A stretch of 42,703 nt of DNA from an uncultured Veillonella sp. (GCF_934230905.1 NZ_CAKQFJ010000018.1:1-42703); one strand, 5' to 3'; positions 8,188-16,473 are shown, numbered from the stretch's first letter. Notes: generated from the sequence alone by a model not told the origin. Translations and numbers: made by a program.

Positions 8188-8859
8188 TTAATTATTTAAG
8201 GAATAAATATATTCTCTTTCATTATTATTTAATAAATCATTTAGCTCATAGGCATTCCCGTTATTCAATTTAATAAACAATGCAAAGTTAAACATTCTTA
8301 TGACCATTCTATACAAAGAATCGATACCTTCTTTGTCGGTTTTTATTTCACCTTTTTTACCCCCATTCAAATAAACGGGAAATCCACTCCCTACAACAAT
8401 CATTCTATTCAATAGAAAATTCTGTATTAACTGAGAAAATACTGATGCATGTGCATATCGTCGTCCTACTGCGATGATTCCACCAATTTTATTAGATAGC
8501 GGCCTTTCAAATCGTAAATAACCAACTCCTACTCGATCTATAAATGACTGCATTAAACTTGGCATACCAAAGCCATGTACAGGTGTCGCATAAATCAAAC
8601 AATCTGCCTCTTTCATCTTTTTTAAAACAATTTTTATATCATCATTTTGTTGACAAGGCTCTTTACGATAGTTACAATTTTCTACTTCATGGCAATCATT
8701 ACAGGATTTAATCATTAAATCTTTTAAAGATATTACATCAAATATAACTTTATTATCACCCGATATCTTATTTAATATACTTTTAGCAATATCAATAGCT
8801 ATTTCTGTATTTCCATTACTTCTCTCCGAACCATTAATTACAAGGAATCTAATTTCCAT
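8188..8859 (-). CDS. Flavodoxin-fold NAD(P)H-dependent oxidoreductase
   Basis: A 223-aa protein starting with an FMN-binding loop, NGSERSNGNTE (residues about 9-19), and carrying the family segment YATPVHGFGMPSLMQSFIDR. A cysteine-rich insert (CNDCHEVENCNYRKEPC, about 53-69) recalls iron-sulfur flavoproteins of the Isf type, although the spacing differs from their compact motif. It would reduce FMN, a quinone or a small aromatic substrate. It is last in the operon trpE-trpG-EamA and under the same Trp T-box, so a link to anthranilate or tryptophan metabolism is inferred. The start has an AAGGAG site. Confidence 0.75.
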   Translation of the reverse strand: MEIRFLVINGSERSNGNTEIAIDIAKSILNKISGDNKVIFDVISLKDLMIKSCNDCHEVENCNYRKEPCQQNDDIKIVLKKMKEADCLIYATPVHGFGMPSLMQSFIDRVGVGYLRFERPLSNKIGGIIAVGRRYAHASVFSQLIQNFLLNRMIVVGSGFPVYLNGGKKGEIKTDKEGIDSLYRMVIRMFNFALFIKLNNGNAYELNDLLNNNEREYIYSLNN

Positions 8860-8873
8860 ATAAATACTCCTTA

Positions 8874-9755
8874 TTATTTATTAATTCTTGTCAAACACGA
8901 TACACAAATTATAACTATTATCACTCCTATAATTTCATTGATACTTAACTTATGATTTAATATAAGAACATCTAAGGCCAGTGTAACAATTGGGCCTATT
9001 GAACTGATTATAGAAGCACTTGAAGCGCTAATTCTCTTTAGACCATAAGATAATAAGTATGACGGTATTATAGAACACAAAATAGCTAAAAGAGCCAAAT
9101 AAATAATAGTATCATGCTTAATTAACATCAAACTATAGTAATTACTTGTGTTAAATAATAATATACATAGTAAAAATATTGTTGTAATACACATATATGA
9201 ACTAGTGAAAATAACAGGACTTATATTAGTAACAACCTTTTTACTATATATAATGAATATCGCCCAAAAAACAGCAGAAACGAAAACTAGTAAACCACCT
9301 ATAACAATATCATTGATATCGTTATTTAAAGTAGGGTTAAACATAACACCTAAGCCTAAAACTGTAAATATGATCAACATTACTTGATAAAATGTTAAGC
9401 GCTTTAAATCAGACGACAATAACAAAACATATATTGGAAATGTAAATAATATCGCTCTTTCTAGGGATGCTGATATATATAATAGTCCTACAAAATCTGT
9501 TATAGAAGAAATTAGGTAGAGAATCGAACCAATAAAAGCATATTTTGCAAATTTCTTTTTATTTACAACACACCAATCAAATCGAATAATTGGTATCAAA
9601 AAAAAGGGAAGTGATAATATAGCTCTACATGCAAGTACAAAAACTGGATCCAAGGAATCCAAATAAATAAGTTTTGTCCATATAGATTTAGTGGATAAAA
9701 AAATTGTTGCAATAAGTATAGAAAGAACTCCTACATTTTTCATTACTATATTCAC
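8874..9755 (-). CDS. EamA/DMT-family transporter, probable metabolite exporter
   Basis: A 293-aa membrane protein with about ten hydrophobic segments arranged as two five-helix halves, typical of the drug/metabolite transporter superfamily (EamA domains). Members export amino acids and metabolites. It overlaps the end of trpG by one base, with GTG as the likely start and GGAG in the trpG tail as ribosome site. Because a Trp T-box controls the operon, import or export of tryptophan, anthranilate or a related aromatic is the simplest guess. The substrate is not readable from sequence. Confidence 0.8.
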   Translation of the reverse strand: MNIVMKNVGVLSILIATIFLSTKSIWTKLIYLDSLDPVFVLACRAILSLPFFLIPIIRFDWCVVNKKKFAKYAFIGSILYLISSITDFVGLLYISASLERAILFTFPIYVLLLSSDLKRLTFYQVMLIIFTVLGLGVMFNPTLNNDINDIVIGGLLVFVSAVFWAIFIIYSKKVVTNISPVIFTSSYMCITTIFLLCILLFNTSNYYSLMLIKHDTIIYLALLAILCSIIPSYLLSYGLKRISASSASIISSIGPIVTLALDVLILNHKLSINEIIGVIIVIICVSCLTRINK

Positions 9756-10330
9756 TATAAATATGTCTCCATAAAATTCTGTATCATTTTCAATCCATTT
9801 TCAGTACCAATACTTTCTGGGTGGAATTGTATTCCCTCTATTGGATATTTATTATGTCTAACCCCCATAATATATTGATCATCTTCAGATTTACACGTAA
9901 TCGTCAAATGATTATATGTAAAATTATTTTCTGACACAATTAAAGAGTGATATCTAGTAACTAAACATGGGGAATCTATACTTTTAAACACACCTTTACC
10001 ATCATGATTTATATAACTTTTCTTGCCATGTTGTAGATTATTCGCATTTACTATATCACAACCAAAGGCTAAGCCGATTGCTTGATGTCCTAAACAAACT
10101 CCTAATATAGGAATTTGTGCTTTGAATCTATCAATAATATCAATATAGCCTACATCTTTAGGATGACCCGGACCAGGGCCTAATAAAATCATATCAGGAT
10201 TAAGTTCTTGTATTAATTGATTATTTACCTCATCAGATCTATAAACTATTGGATTCATTTCTAGCTGTTTTAAATATTCCACTAAAATATATACAAAACT
10301 ATCATAAGCATCTATTACTAATGTTTTCAT
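9755..10330 (-). CDS. trpG: Anthranilate synthase component II (glutamine amidotransferase)
   Basis: This 191-aa class I amidotransferase releases ammonia from glutamine for the TrpE partner. The nucleophile Cys79 lies in GVCLGHQAIG, and His170 and Glu172 lie in IQFHPES. The oxyanion loop GPGPGHP is near 51-57. Its length is that of stand-alone TrpG/PabA. It overlaps trpE and the EamA gene by one base each. TrpG and PabA cannot be separated by sequence alone. The neighbouring TrpE-type subunit and the Trp T-box favour TrpG, although such subunits may serve both pathways. Confidence 0.88.
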   Translation of the reverse strand: MKTLVIDAYDSFVYILVEYLKQLEMNPIVYRSDEVNNQLIQELNPDMILLGPGPGHPKDVGYIDIIDRFKAQIPILGVCLGHQAIGLAFGCDIVNANNLQHGKKSYINHDGKGVFKSIDSPCLVTRYHSLIVSENNFTYNHLTITCKSEDDQYIMGVRHNKYPIEGIQFHPESIGTENGLKMIQNFMETYL

Positions 10331-11811
10331 TACTCTTCCTCCATCACTTCAAATATTGATTTACCAGTTATAGTGGAATAAGTCGCTGCAAGTTTATTTA
10401 AAGTTTCATTCCACTCATTTTCAGGGATAGAATCAGCTACAATTCCAGCAGAAGCACGAATATAATAAACACCCGCATAATATAAAGCAGTTCTTATACA
10501 TAATGCTAAAATAGCATTCCCATCTAGAGTTATAGTTCCAATAGCACCCGCATATAGGCCTCTATGAACTCCTTCAAATTGTTCAATTAACTTCATTGCC
10601 TCAATTTTAGGAGTTCCAGTCATTGTCCCTGCAGGGAATGTCGCTTTTATAACATCAAAAATATTTTTTTTAGAGTCTAAGGTAATATTTAAATCGGATA
10701 CTAAATGGAATACATGAGAATATACTTCTACAAAAAACTTTCTTGTTAATTCTAAAGAACCTGTTTCACAAACCTTTGCTAAATCATTTCTACACAGATC
10801 AATCAACATCAGATGTTCAGCAAGTTCTTTTTCATTATTTTTAAGATTTCTAATCGTTTTCTCATCAACTAGCTCATTTCTGGTTCGTTTAGCAGTACCT
10901 GCTATCGGTCTCATTTCTACTAATGACTTAGTTTTCTTAATAAATAATTCTGGACTTGCACCAATCACTATAACATTACCTATAGGAGCAAAATACATAT
11001 ACGGAGAAGGATTAATATCTCGTAATCTTAAATAAATATCCATCGGTTTTGTATCTGTTGATATAGATAATTCATGCCCTATTTGAATTTGATATATATT
11101 ACCATCAGATATATTTTCCAAGCATTTATGCGCAATTTCGATAAATGTGTTCTTATTCATACTATCTTCTATACTATTAACTTCTAATAATCTAGGTGAT
11201 GGTATAGAACTCTTAGAATAACGATTAATTAAACTATTTATAGTAGTCCAATCAAGCATTTCACAATTATTATAAAGTAACTCTTCACAGACTATAGTAT
11301 TATTTTTTAAATCAAATTCTATAATTCCTTTATATAAATCAAGCTCAATATCAGGAACCTTATATTTACCTAAAGTATGAGAATCATCAATATTCTCTAT
11401 ATATCTAACACTTTCATATGAAAAGAAAGATAAAAAGCCTAAATTAGTCTGTTCATTAATATGAAATAAACTATTTATAATACCTAATACTTCAAATACT
11501 TGTCCTTCTCTAATATAAATATCATCTTCATCTACAATAACAGAGTTGACATTTGCTAATTTAGATTTAAGCAATACAATTAGCCTATTATCACCTTCTA
11601 AATACATATAGCTATCAACTATTGATATAGACAATACTTTATTAAATCCAACATATGCAGCATTAACATCATGACTAGGTCCAGCAAGTGATTCGAAAAC
11701 ATAACAATTATTTGTCCCATATAATTCTTGAATCGCCATATAACACTGCATTGTATTACAATTACATATTAACTTTTTCCTATCTACTTTAAGTTCTAAT
11801 TCTTTTTCCAT
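10330..11811 (-). CDS. trpE: Anthranilate synthase component I
   Basis: This 493-aa chorismate-utilising enzyme converts chorismate and ammonia to anthranilate with TrpG. The catalytic C-terminal domain shows EMRPIAGTAKRTRNE, HLMLIDLCRNDLAKV, FPAGTMTGTPKIEAM and YAGAIGTI. Ala in PIAGT is typical of anthranilate synthase, whereas PabB usually has PIKGT, so TrpE is preferred. The N-terminal regulatory segment has FESLAGP where TrpE enzymes carry the Trp-sensing LLES element, so feedback inhibition may be altered. It is the first gene of a four-gene operon behind a T-box. No trpDCFBA is visible in the window. Confidence 0.87.
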   Translation of the reverse strand: MEKELELKVDRKKLICNCNTMQCYMAIQELYGTNNCYVFESLAGPSHDVNAAYVGFNKVLSISIVDSYMYLEGDNRLIVLLKSKLANVNSVIVDEDDIYIREGQVFEVLGIINSLFHINEQTNLGFLSFFSYESVRYIENIDDSHTLGKYKVPDIELDLYKGIIEFDLKNNTIVCEELLYNNCEMLDWTTINSLINRYSKSSIPSPRLLEVNSIEDSMNKNTFIEIAHKCLENISDGNIYQIQIGHELSISTDTKPMDIYLRLRDINPSPYMYFAPIGNVIVIGASPELFIKKTKSLVEMRPIAGTAKRTRNELVDEKTIRNLKNNEKELAEHLMLIDLCRNDLAKVCETGSLELTRKFFVEVYSHVFHLVSDLNITLDSKKNIFDVIKATFPAGTMTGTPKIEAMKLIEQFEGVHRGLYAGAIGTITLDGNAILALCIRTALYYAGVYYIRASAGIVADSIPENEWNETLNKLAATYSTITGKSIFEVMEEE

Positions 11812-11860
11812 TTAATACCTCCAATGGACTAACTACCAACTTTCCCGTTTTAGATCTAAA

Positions 11861-12130
11861 AACAAAAAAACACAATTCGCCCATAATAGGACGAATTGTG
11901 TTCGTTATACCACCCATTTAAATGCATTCAAGTGCGGAAAAGTTAATAGTCTTTTCGATACTCTAGTCATATAACGGTGACAACCGTTTCAGCCTACTCG
12001 CAAAAGCTTTCAGTGAACTCTCATGAGCCCATTCACTATACACTAAATGCTGATCATCTCATCTCCATAACGGTCATCAACTTGCTGTAAGATAGTTGGT
12101 ATAGCTACTACTTCTCATTCAAAGATTTAA
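11861..12130 (-). promoter_or_regulatory. T-box riboswitch, tRNA-Trp type, for trpE-trpG operon
   Basis: On the minus strand the leader contains the T-box core TGGGTGGTATAACG (complement of 11903-11916), followed by an 11-bp terminator stem (11892-11902 with 11869-11879) and a seven-T run (11864-11870). In Stem I, AGTA and GAA strands form a loop-E-like specifier loop closed by CTATAC/GTATAG. The triplet directly after GAA is TGG (12029-12031), the Trp codon. Uncharged tRNA-Trp should stabilise the antiterminator and switch on the operon. The specifier is inferred by eye, but it matches the genes it controls. Confidence 0.88.
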
Positions 12131-12157
12131 AATATTATTCACATGTGATTAATGCCT

Positions 12158-12185
12158 ATTATACATATTCAAAATTTTATGTCAA
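12158..12185 (-). promoter_or_regulatory. Consensus promoter of the T-box/trpE operon
   Basis: On the minus strand, TTGACA (12180-12185) and TATAAT (12158-12163) are both perfect consensus boxes with a 16-bp spacer. Transcription would begin near 12150, just before the T-box leader. A strong constitutive promoter fits control by attenuation. Confidence 0.85.
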
Positions 12186-12500
12186 TATATTTTTGGCATT
12201 TATGCGTATTTTTTTTCGCATATTGTTTTGCTGACTGACCAGCTAAAATATCTAAAGATTTTATATCTTACCCCTGTACATGATACATAATATAACATGA
12301 TAGGTTTAACATTATAAAGAAATTTAATAGTACACTAGCTAACAAAAACTAATATTATAGGTTATATAAATTCAAAGATATTAAAAATATATATTAGAAT
12401 TTAATTATAACAAAATATATTCTACTAATAATTGGCATAATTAATTAAAGGCTTACATATATCAGTGTTATCATATTTATATAAATAAATCGATAATTTT
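12186..12500. other. AT-rich intergenic stretch without a recognisable gene
   Basis: About 315 bp between the trpE promoter and the terminator of the recombination operon. It is very AT-rich. A small hairpin (ATGCG...CGCAT near 12206-12224) is the only structure I noticed. No open frame with a ribosome site was found. Confidence 0.5.
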
Positions 12501-12540
12501 AATAAAAATTAATAAGCCATGTCGTATTATCGACATGGCT
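12501..12540 (-). terminator. Terminator of the recombination operon
   Basis: A 10-bp stem AGCCATGTCG/CGACATGGCT (12515-12524 with 12531-12540, 6-nt loop) is followed on the minus strand by ATTAATTTTTATT. It comes just after the micro-ORF, so the micro-ORF is inside the transcript. Confidence 0.75.
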
Positions 12541-12546
12541 CCTATA

Positions 12547-12621
12547 TTATTCATCTGCAATTAAGTAAAGCAACGCTGTAGCAGCAGCTTCAATAATAAT
12601 TCGTGTAAGAACGGGATCCAT
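12547..12621 (-). CDS. Micro-ORF encoding a 24-aa hydrophobic peptide
   Basis: The frame reads MDPVLTRIIIEAAATALLYLIADE and stop. It has a near-perfect ribosome site, GGAAAGGAGGTGATATT, directly before the ATG, better than most genes here. It lies 34 bp after the ERF gene and 7 bp before the operon terminator. The peptide has a short hydrophobic centre flanked by charged residues, compatible with a small membrane-associated or amphipathic helix. I do not recognise it. A small phage-type peptide or a type I toxin-like peptide are possibilities without direct support. Confidence 0.6.
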   Translation of the reverse strand: MDPVLTRIIIEAAATALLYLIADE

Positions 12622-12655
12622 AATATCACCTCCTTTCCAATTATAGTGGAGTGAG

Positions 12656-13279
12656 TTATGCTACAGATTGATGGTTCTTCTGGCAGTTCATACACAAAGG
12701 CATATGATAACGTTGTTTAGAATAACTAGATACTTTACTGGATATAGCACATCCACAATCTGTACAATGTAAATCATCAGTTGTCGTAATTTGAGAGGAA
12801 ATGCTTTTCTTTCTAGTAATAGATTCCTTAGACTTTGCCATAGTTTGCGTATTAACGTCTGTATTATCATCGGCTTCAGGGTCATCACCTGTAGCAATAC
12901 AGAAGCTCAGCATATACGCATATTTTATAGCCGCTGTTTCAGCTTTCATGATGGCCTTATCACCGCTATCTTGACCAGAACCGATGCCACTTATTTGTAC
13001 TGATTCACCTGTCTCGATATCAATAATAGAAATCGTAACGCTAATTGTAGCGTGCTTATCAATATTACCTTTGGCTGTTTGTACCTCTCGTAAATCAAGA
13101 AGGGTAGGGGTAACAGCTGTAATGAGGCCTACACTTGTAAGAGCGTCGTTTACACGCTCTAACACATCGCTACTAGTAACGTAAGAATACCCATGAAAGG
13201 TATTTTCACCTGTTTTTTCAATATAGCTACAACTTTTCATAGCAAGTGATAGCTTTTTATATAATGCTGTATTCGTCAT
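12656..13279 (-). CDS. ERF-family single-strand annealing recombinase
   Basis: This protein of about 207 aa belongs to the Erf/Rad52-like annealing proteins of phages and mobile elements, which pair complementary single strands during recombination. Family signatures include FHGYSYVTSSDVLERVNDAL near the N-terminus and GSGQDSGDKAIMKAETAAIKYAYM in the middle. The C-terminal region has a CxxC...CxxC zinc-finger-like motif (CTDCG and CMNC), an unusual addition. The start at 13279 is favoured because GGAGGA lies at a proper distance; a start two codons upstream at 13285 overlaps the previous stop by ATGA. It functions with the neighbouring nuclease in a Red-like exonuclease plus annealase pair. 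Confidence 0.85.
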   Translation of the reverse strand: MTNTALYKKLSLAMKSCSYIEKTGENTFHGYSYVTSSDVLERVNDALTSVGLITAVTPTLLDLREVQTAKGNIDKHATISVTISIIDIETGESVQISGIGSGQDSGDKAIMKAETAAIKYAYMLSFCIATGDDPEADDNTDVNTQTMAKSKESITRKKSISSQITTTDDLHCTDCGCAISSKVSSYSKQRYHMPLCMNCQKNHQSVA

Positions 13280-13281
13280 TT

Positions 13282-14106
13282 TCATTCCTCCGCTTGCACA
13301 CCAGATCGTGCTAAATAATAACTTAGACCGGCAGATGCATCCATATGTACATCACCATTCCAACGATATGTAAAATGATTTAAGACGTCACTAATTGTGG
13401 ACTTGTTAACTTCACCATATTGTGAAATTAGATCTTTCCACAAAAGATATGCCTTTTCGCTTAAATACGCTTGAATTTCAAGTGTATCATTTAATGTAAT
13501 AGGTGATTCTTTTAGCAATCGTTGTATCATTTCTTTGGGTGTTTCCGTATGTCGATTCCAGTTGATTGTAGCGACAATGACAGTTCCACTACAAAGGTAT
13601 CCTGTAACTCTACTATTTTCCTCAATGAGTAGAAGCGTAGGTTTACTATGATTTTTATGTAAATCTAATAGTGGTACTGGCCAATAGGAAACAACTTCAA
13701 TTTCCATATGATTTTGGTTTTCAGCACATTGTAATTTAGAAATATTAGATTGAGAAATACCCACCATATACAACCATTCTTGGTTATCTATAGTGGGTAA
13801 TATAAATTGGTACGTATATTGATTATCTCGTCCTAATGTAAGCTTGTCTCTTTGCTTCCATGCATCTTGTAAAGGTGTATTAGAGCTGACTTTATTAAAT
13901 ATAAGATGTGGAATTTCAGTATAGGCTAATGAGTAAATCGTAGGTTTATTCTTATTTTTACTATGAATAGCTGATAAATCCGAAACAAGCGATTTACTAC
14001 GTTTATATATATAGCGATCTAGTACCTTAATTTTATTTTGTATTCTTTTTACCACAGATACATAGAGTGCTGTCTCCGTAATAATAATACCGCAATATTG
14101 TGTCAT
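13282..14106 (-). CDS. Hypothetical protein, possibly PilM/actin-like fold
   Basis: A 274-aa protein I cannot identify with certainty. It starts with GIIITETALYVSVVKR, resembling the phosphate-1 loop of actin-like or PilM proteins (hydrophobic strand, short turn, second strand), and ends with DASAGLSYYLARSG, resembling the closing A-x-GLALR of PilM. The central region has no motif I know. A competence-like role (PilM/ComM) would be odd between a nuclease and an ERF annealase, so a phage-specific accessory function is equally likely. It overlaps the ERF gene by a few bases at its end and follows the nuclease gene by 15 bp. Confidence 0.5.
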   Translation of the reverse strand: MTQYCGIIITETALYVSVVKRIQNKIKVLDRYIYKRSKSLVSDLSAIHSKNKNKPTIYSLAYTEIPHLIFNKVSSNTPLQDAWKQRDKLTLGRDNQYTYQFILPTIDNQEWLYMVGISQSNISKLQCAENQNHMEIEVVSYWPVPLLDLHKNHSKPTLLLIEENSRVTGYLCSGTVIVATINWNRHTETPKEMIQRLLKESPITLNDTLEIQAYLSEKAYLLWKDLISQYGEVNKSTISDVLNHFTYRWNGDVHMDASAGLSYYLARSGVQAEE

Positions 14107-14121
14107 GATGGTTCCTTTCTA

Positions 14122-15006
14122 CTATGCTGACTTAACTTGTTGTGCTTCTTCAATCGCTTTACATTGAGCAGATACAGCACAATAGCTTTCACATTTTTTA
14201 CCATGCCAAGTTTCACGTTGGCTACATTTCTTCGGTACTACACCAGTTTCTATGGCTTGTTGTAACCGCTTTGCTTTAGCTTCCATATATCGTTTCAACC
14301 AATGATTGCTGATTGGGTTGATAGGAATAAGATATAACGGCTTTGTAATACCTCGTTCAGAGGCAATACGTAGCCCTGTATCACGACAAAGGGCCTGAAT
14401 CACCATAGACGATACGGTGTAATTTTCTTCTTCTAACAACAATCTGTAATAATTCAATTGTAAGGCCCAATCTAACACATGACGTACTCCATCGGTGAAT
14501 AATTCTTTTCGTGTTTTAGGTTGGCCTTTTTTTACTCCCGTCTTATATACTTCACCAGTTTCAACATCTTTTTTATAATACCCTAATGCTTTCATAAGCT
14601 TATATGAGCTGGTTATTTTTAGATCACCTAGCGTGGTATCCGTATTAGATAACACTTGCCCATATAAATCAAATTGCCCTGTTGTGGTGGTATTTTTTAA
14701 GCGTTCTTCTGAAAGCATGTTACCGCTAGTATGACGTTCTGTAATTGTATGCACAGCTGACCCATGTAAGGCGTATAGTTGCTTTTGTGGATCTACGGCA
14801 TATTCAGTAATCTTTTTTAGATATAGTTCTCGAGTACCACTTAATAATTCTGTAACAGATGGCTTTGTTAAATTACGTTCTAGTGAGGTAGCTACCGCTC
14901 GTAATGTAGGTAAAAACATACATCTCGTACCTTGTGGGCATCGTAATAAGCATTCATACATATTAATTTCATCCCCATTAGGGCAAATAAATCGTTTGGC
15001 TGGCAT
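14122..15006 (-). CDS. PD-(D/E)XK nuclease with Cas4/AddB-like cysteines
   Basis: A protein of about 294 aa with the motifs of RecB/Cas4-type nucleases in order: an early Cys-containing segment (ICPNGDEINMYECLLRC), His in LHGSAVHTITERH, GQFDLYG, the catalytic strand LGDLKIT (Asp-x-Lys), the QxxxY helix LQLNYYRLLL, and three cysteines at the C-terminus (KKCSQRETW...CESYCAVSAQC). Cysteines at both ends suggest a 4Fe-4S cluster as in Cas4 and AddB. It probably resects DNA ends for the ERF annealase two genes away. The start at 15006 has AAGGAGG eight bases upstream; the frame extends 11 codons further into the radC gene. Confidence 0.8.
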   Translation of the reverse strand: MPAKRFICPNGDEINMYECLLRCPQGTRCMFLPTLRAVATSLERNLTKPSVTELLSGTRELYLKKITEYAVDPQKQLYALHGSAVHTITERHTSGNMLSEERLKNTTTTGQFDLYGQVLSNTDTTLGDLKITSSYKLMKALGYYKKDVETGEVYKTGVKKGQPKTRKELFTDGVRHVLDWALQLNYYRLLLEEENYTVSSMVIQALCRDTGLRIASERGITKPLYLIPINPISNHWLKRYMEAKAKRLQQAIETGVVPKKCSQRETWHGKKCESYCAVSAQCKAIEEAQQVKSA

Positions 15007-15019
15007 AATCATATCCTCC

Positions 15020-15607
15020 TTATAATTGTCCACATTCACTCATACTATGAAATTCACCATGTCCGATGATGATGTGGTCTAGTACTGGAATATCAAACAG
15101 TCTACCCGCTTCAGCAACTCGTTTAGTACATCGAATATCTAATTCACTTGGGTGAGAATCACCAGAAGGGTGGTTGTGGACAATGACAATCCCACAAGCT
15201 TTCAGACGAACGGCAGAAGAGAAAATGCATTTAATATCTAGAGAGGCTGTTGTTACATCACCAATAGAAATGTCTTCTGATTTTATTAGATGATTTCTGG
15301 CATTAAGATATAGCACGCGTACATGTTCGGTTTCAAAGTACTGCATATCTGACATAGCTTTATAGATATCAATAGGTCGTCCCACATTAATAGGGGCTTT
15401 ACGAGGCCTATTTTGCACATTCTTAATGATGGATTTAATGGCACGTAGCTTGGCAATGCCACGATTTCCCATACCTGGTGCATCATACCACTCAGATTCT
15501 TCTGCATGGAATAATGCATCATATGGATCTCCATAACGTTCCACTAACTCTTGAACGGATGCTTTTGGCAAAATTTCTGTTAACATAGCTTCAACTGTAG
15601 TATTCAT
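15020..15607 (-). CDS. RadC-family JAB/MPN-domain protein
   Basis: A 195-aa protein with an N-terminal helix-hairpin-helix-like part (WYDAPGMGNRGIAKLRAIK) and a C-terminal JAB domain with the metal motif IVIVHNHPSGDSHPSELD. RadC-type proteins are common on mobile elements. Their role is unsettled and they are probably metal-dependent hydrolases linked to recombination. The start at 15607 has AAGGAG upstream; a TTG at 15634 is in frame but lacks a ribosome site. It lies between the hypothetical first gene and the nuclease of the operon. Confidence 0.85.
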   Translation of the reverse strand: MNTTVEAMLTEILPKASVQELVERYGDPYDALFHAEESEWYDAPGMGNRGIAKLRAIKSIIKNVQNRPRKAPINVGRPIDIYKAMSDMQYFETEHVRVLYLNARNHLIKSEDISIGDVTTASLDIKCIFSSAVRLKACGIVIVHNHPSGDSHPSELDIRCTKRVAEAGRLFDIPVLDHIIIGHGEFHSMSECGQL

Positions 15608-15634
15608 AATAGATTCTCCTTGTATAAAAACCAA

Positions 15635-16228
15635 TTATTTAGATTCATAACTGGAAATTTGACACCAATTATTTGTATTTAACGATTTAATATGACGATT
15701 GATTTTAGAGCGAATCGCTTTAATACCATCGAAGATATCAATATGTAGCGAAGGAAATGTCGCCACTAAAAATCGCTGTAAAGTAGTTAGATTAAGAAAA
15801 TAGTTAATATCATAGGTTTCATCAATGTATAATTCAATCTTGAATCGAATAGGTAAGTATACATGTGATGTATCTGTATTAATATAGGTCAGTTCAGAGC
15901 GTTCTTCTGATACGTAATGTAATTTAATATCAGGGGACAAATACACTCTACAATATTCCATATCAATAGGGTGTGTATCGCCTTCGCTTTCTGTATGAAT
16001 ACGTAAAATATATTCCTTTGTTTGATTATGCTGATATAGATCATAATCAAGAATGCTATGTTTTCGGCTATCCGAAAGCATATTGGCTAACATACCCATA
16101 CGAACAAGAGGCACATCTAAACGCTCGACTTGGTTTTTGAAAGCCCACTGTAAGGATTTCAGTAATGGCTGTAATGCTGACTGATTCCTACTTATAAATA
16201 AGAAGGTGTTTTGGTAATATTTGTTCAT
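15635..16228 (-). CDS. Hypothetical first gene of the recombination operon
   Basis: A 197-aa protein of unknown function, soluble, mixed alpha/beta in appearance and rich in Tyr, Ile, His and Leu. I see no catalytic motif. The start at 16228 is chosen because GGGAGG lies eight bases upstream; the frame continues 12 codons further but into a terminator hairpin. It heads the operon with radC, the nuclease, the ERF gene and the micro-ORF. By position it may be a regulator or a DNA-processing accessory protein, but nothing in the sequence shows which. Confidence 0.6.
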   Translation of the reverse strand: MNKYYQNTFLFISRNQSALQPLLKSLQWAFKNQVERLDVPLVRMGMLANMLSDSRKHSILDYDLYQHNQTKEYILRIHTESEGDTHPIDMEYCRVYLSPDIKLHYVSEERSELTYINTDTSHVYLPIRFKIELYIDETYDINYFLNLTTLQRFLVATFPSLHIDIFDGIKAIRSKINRHIKSLNTNNWCQISSYESK

Positions 16229-16240
16229 GCAAATCCTCCC

Positions 16241-16277
16241 ATAAAAAATACCCCTAGGTGTCAATGCACCTAGGGGT
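16241..16277 (-). terminator. Leader terminator/attenuator of the recombination operon
   Basis: An 11-bp stem ACCCCTAGGTG/CACCTAGGGGT (16250-16260 with 16267-16277, 6-nt loop) is followed on the minus strand by ATTTTTTAT and then at once by the ribosome site and start of the first gene. A terminator directly before the first gene, with no minus-strand gene upstream, suggests control by antitermination. Confidence 0.65.
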
Positions 16278-16334
16278 TAACCTAAAGGGATAGCTATATA
16301 TGCTACTATAGTTATAATATATAATTAAAATTAC

Positions 16335-16350
16335 CAAGTATTACTACTTG
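16335..16350. promoter_or_regulatory. Palindrome CAAGTA-TTAC-TACTTG, candidate operator
   Basis: A perfect 6-bp inverted repeat with a 4-bp centre, in the divergent region between the recombination operon and the dipeptide-like operon. A second perfect palindrome, AATTCATGAATT, lies at 16411-16422. Either could bind a repressor of one or both operons. Confidence 0.35.
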
Positions 16351-16444
16351 AGTATATACATTTTTATTATAAGGTATCATTTTTTTATTAGAAAATAGTT
16401 ATTTTTATTAAATTCATGAATTCACGTAAATATGAGTGCATATG

Positions 16445-16473
16445 TTTACAATATATTTTTTATATAATAATAT
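16445..16473 (+). promoter_or_regulatory. Putative promoter of the ATP-grasp operon
   Basis: TTTACA (16445-16450) and TAATAT (16468-16473) with a 17-bp spacer precede the GGAGG ribosome site of the ATP-grasp gene by about 30 bp. The region is so AT-rich that alternative -10 boxes exist. Confidence 0.4.

Noticed and set aside
10330..11811. Aminodeoxychorismate synthase PabB
   Set aside because: The active-site segment reads PIAGT, not PIKGT, and the operon is led by a Trp T-box.
9755..11811. Phenazine-type cluster (PhzE-like)
   Set aside because: The two subunits are separate short genes and no other phenazine genes are present.
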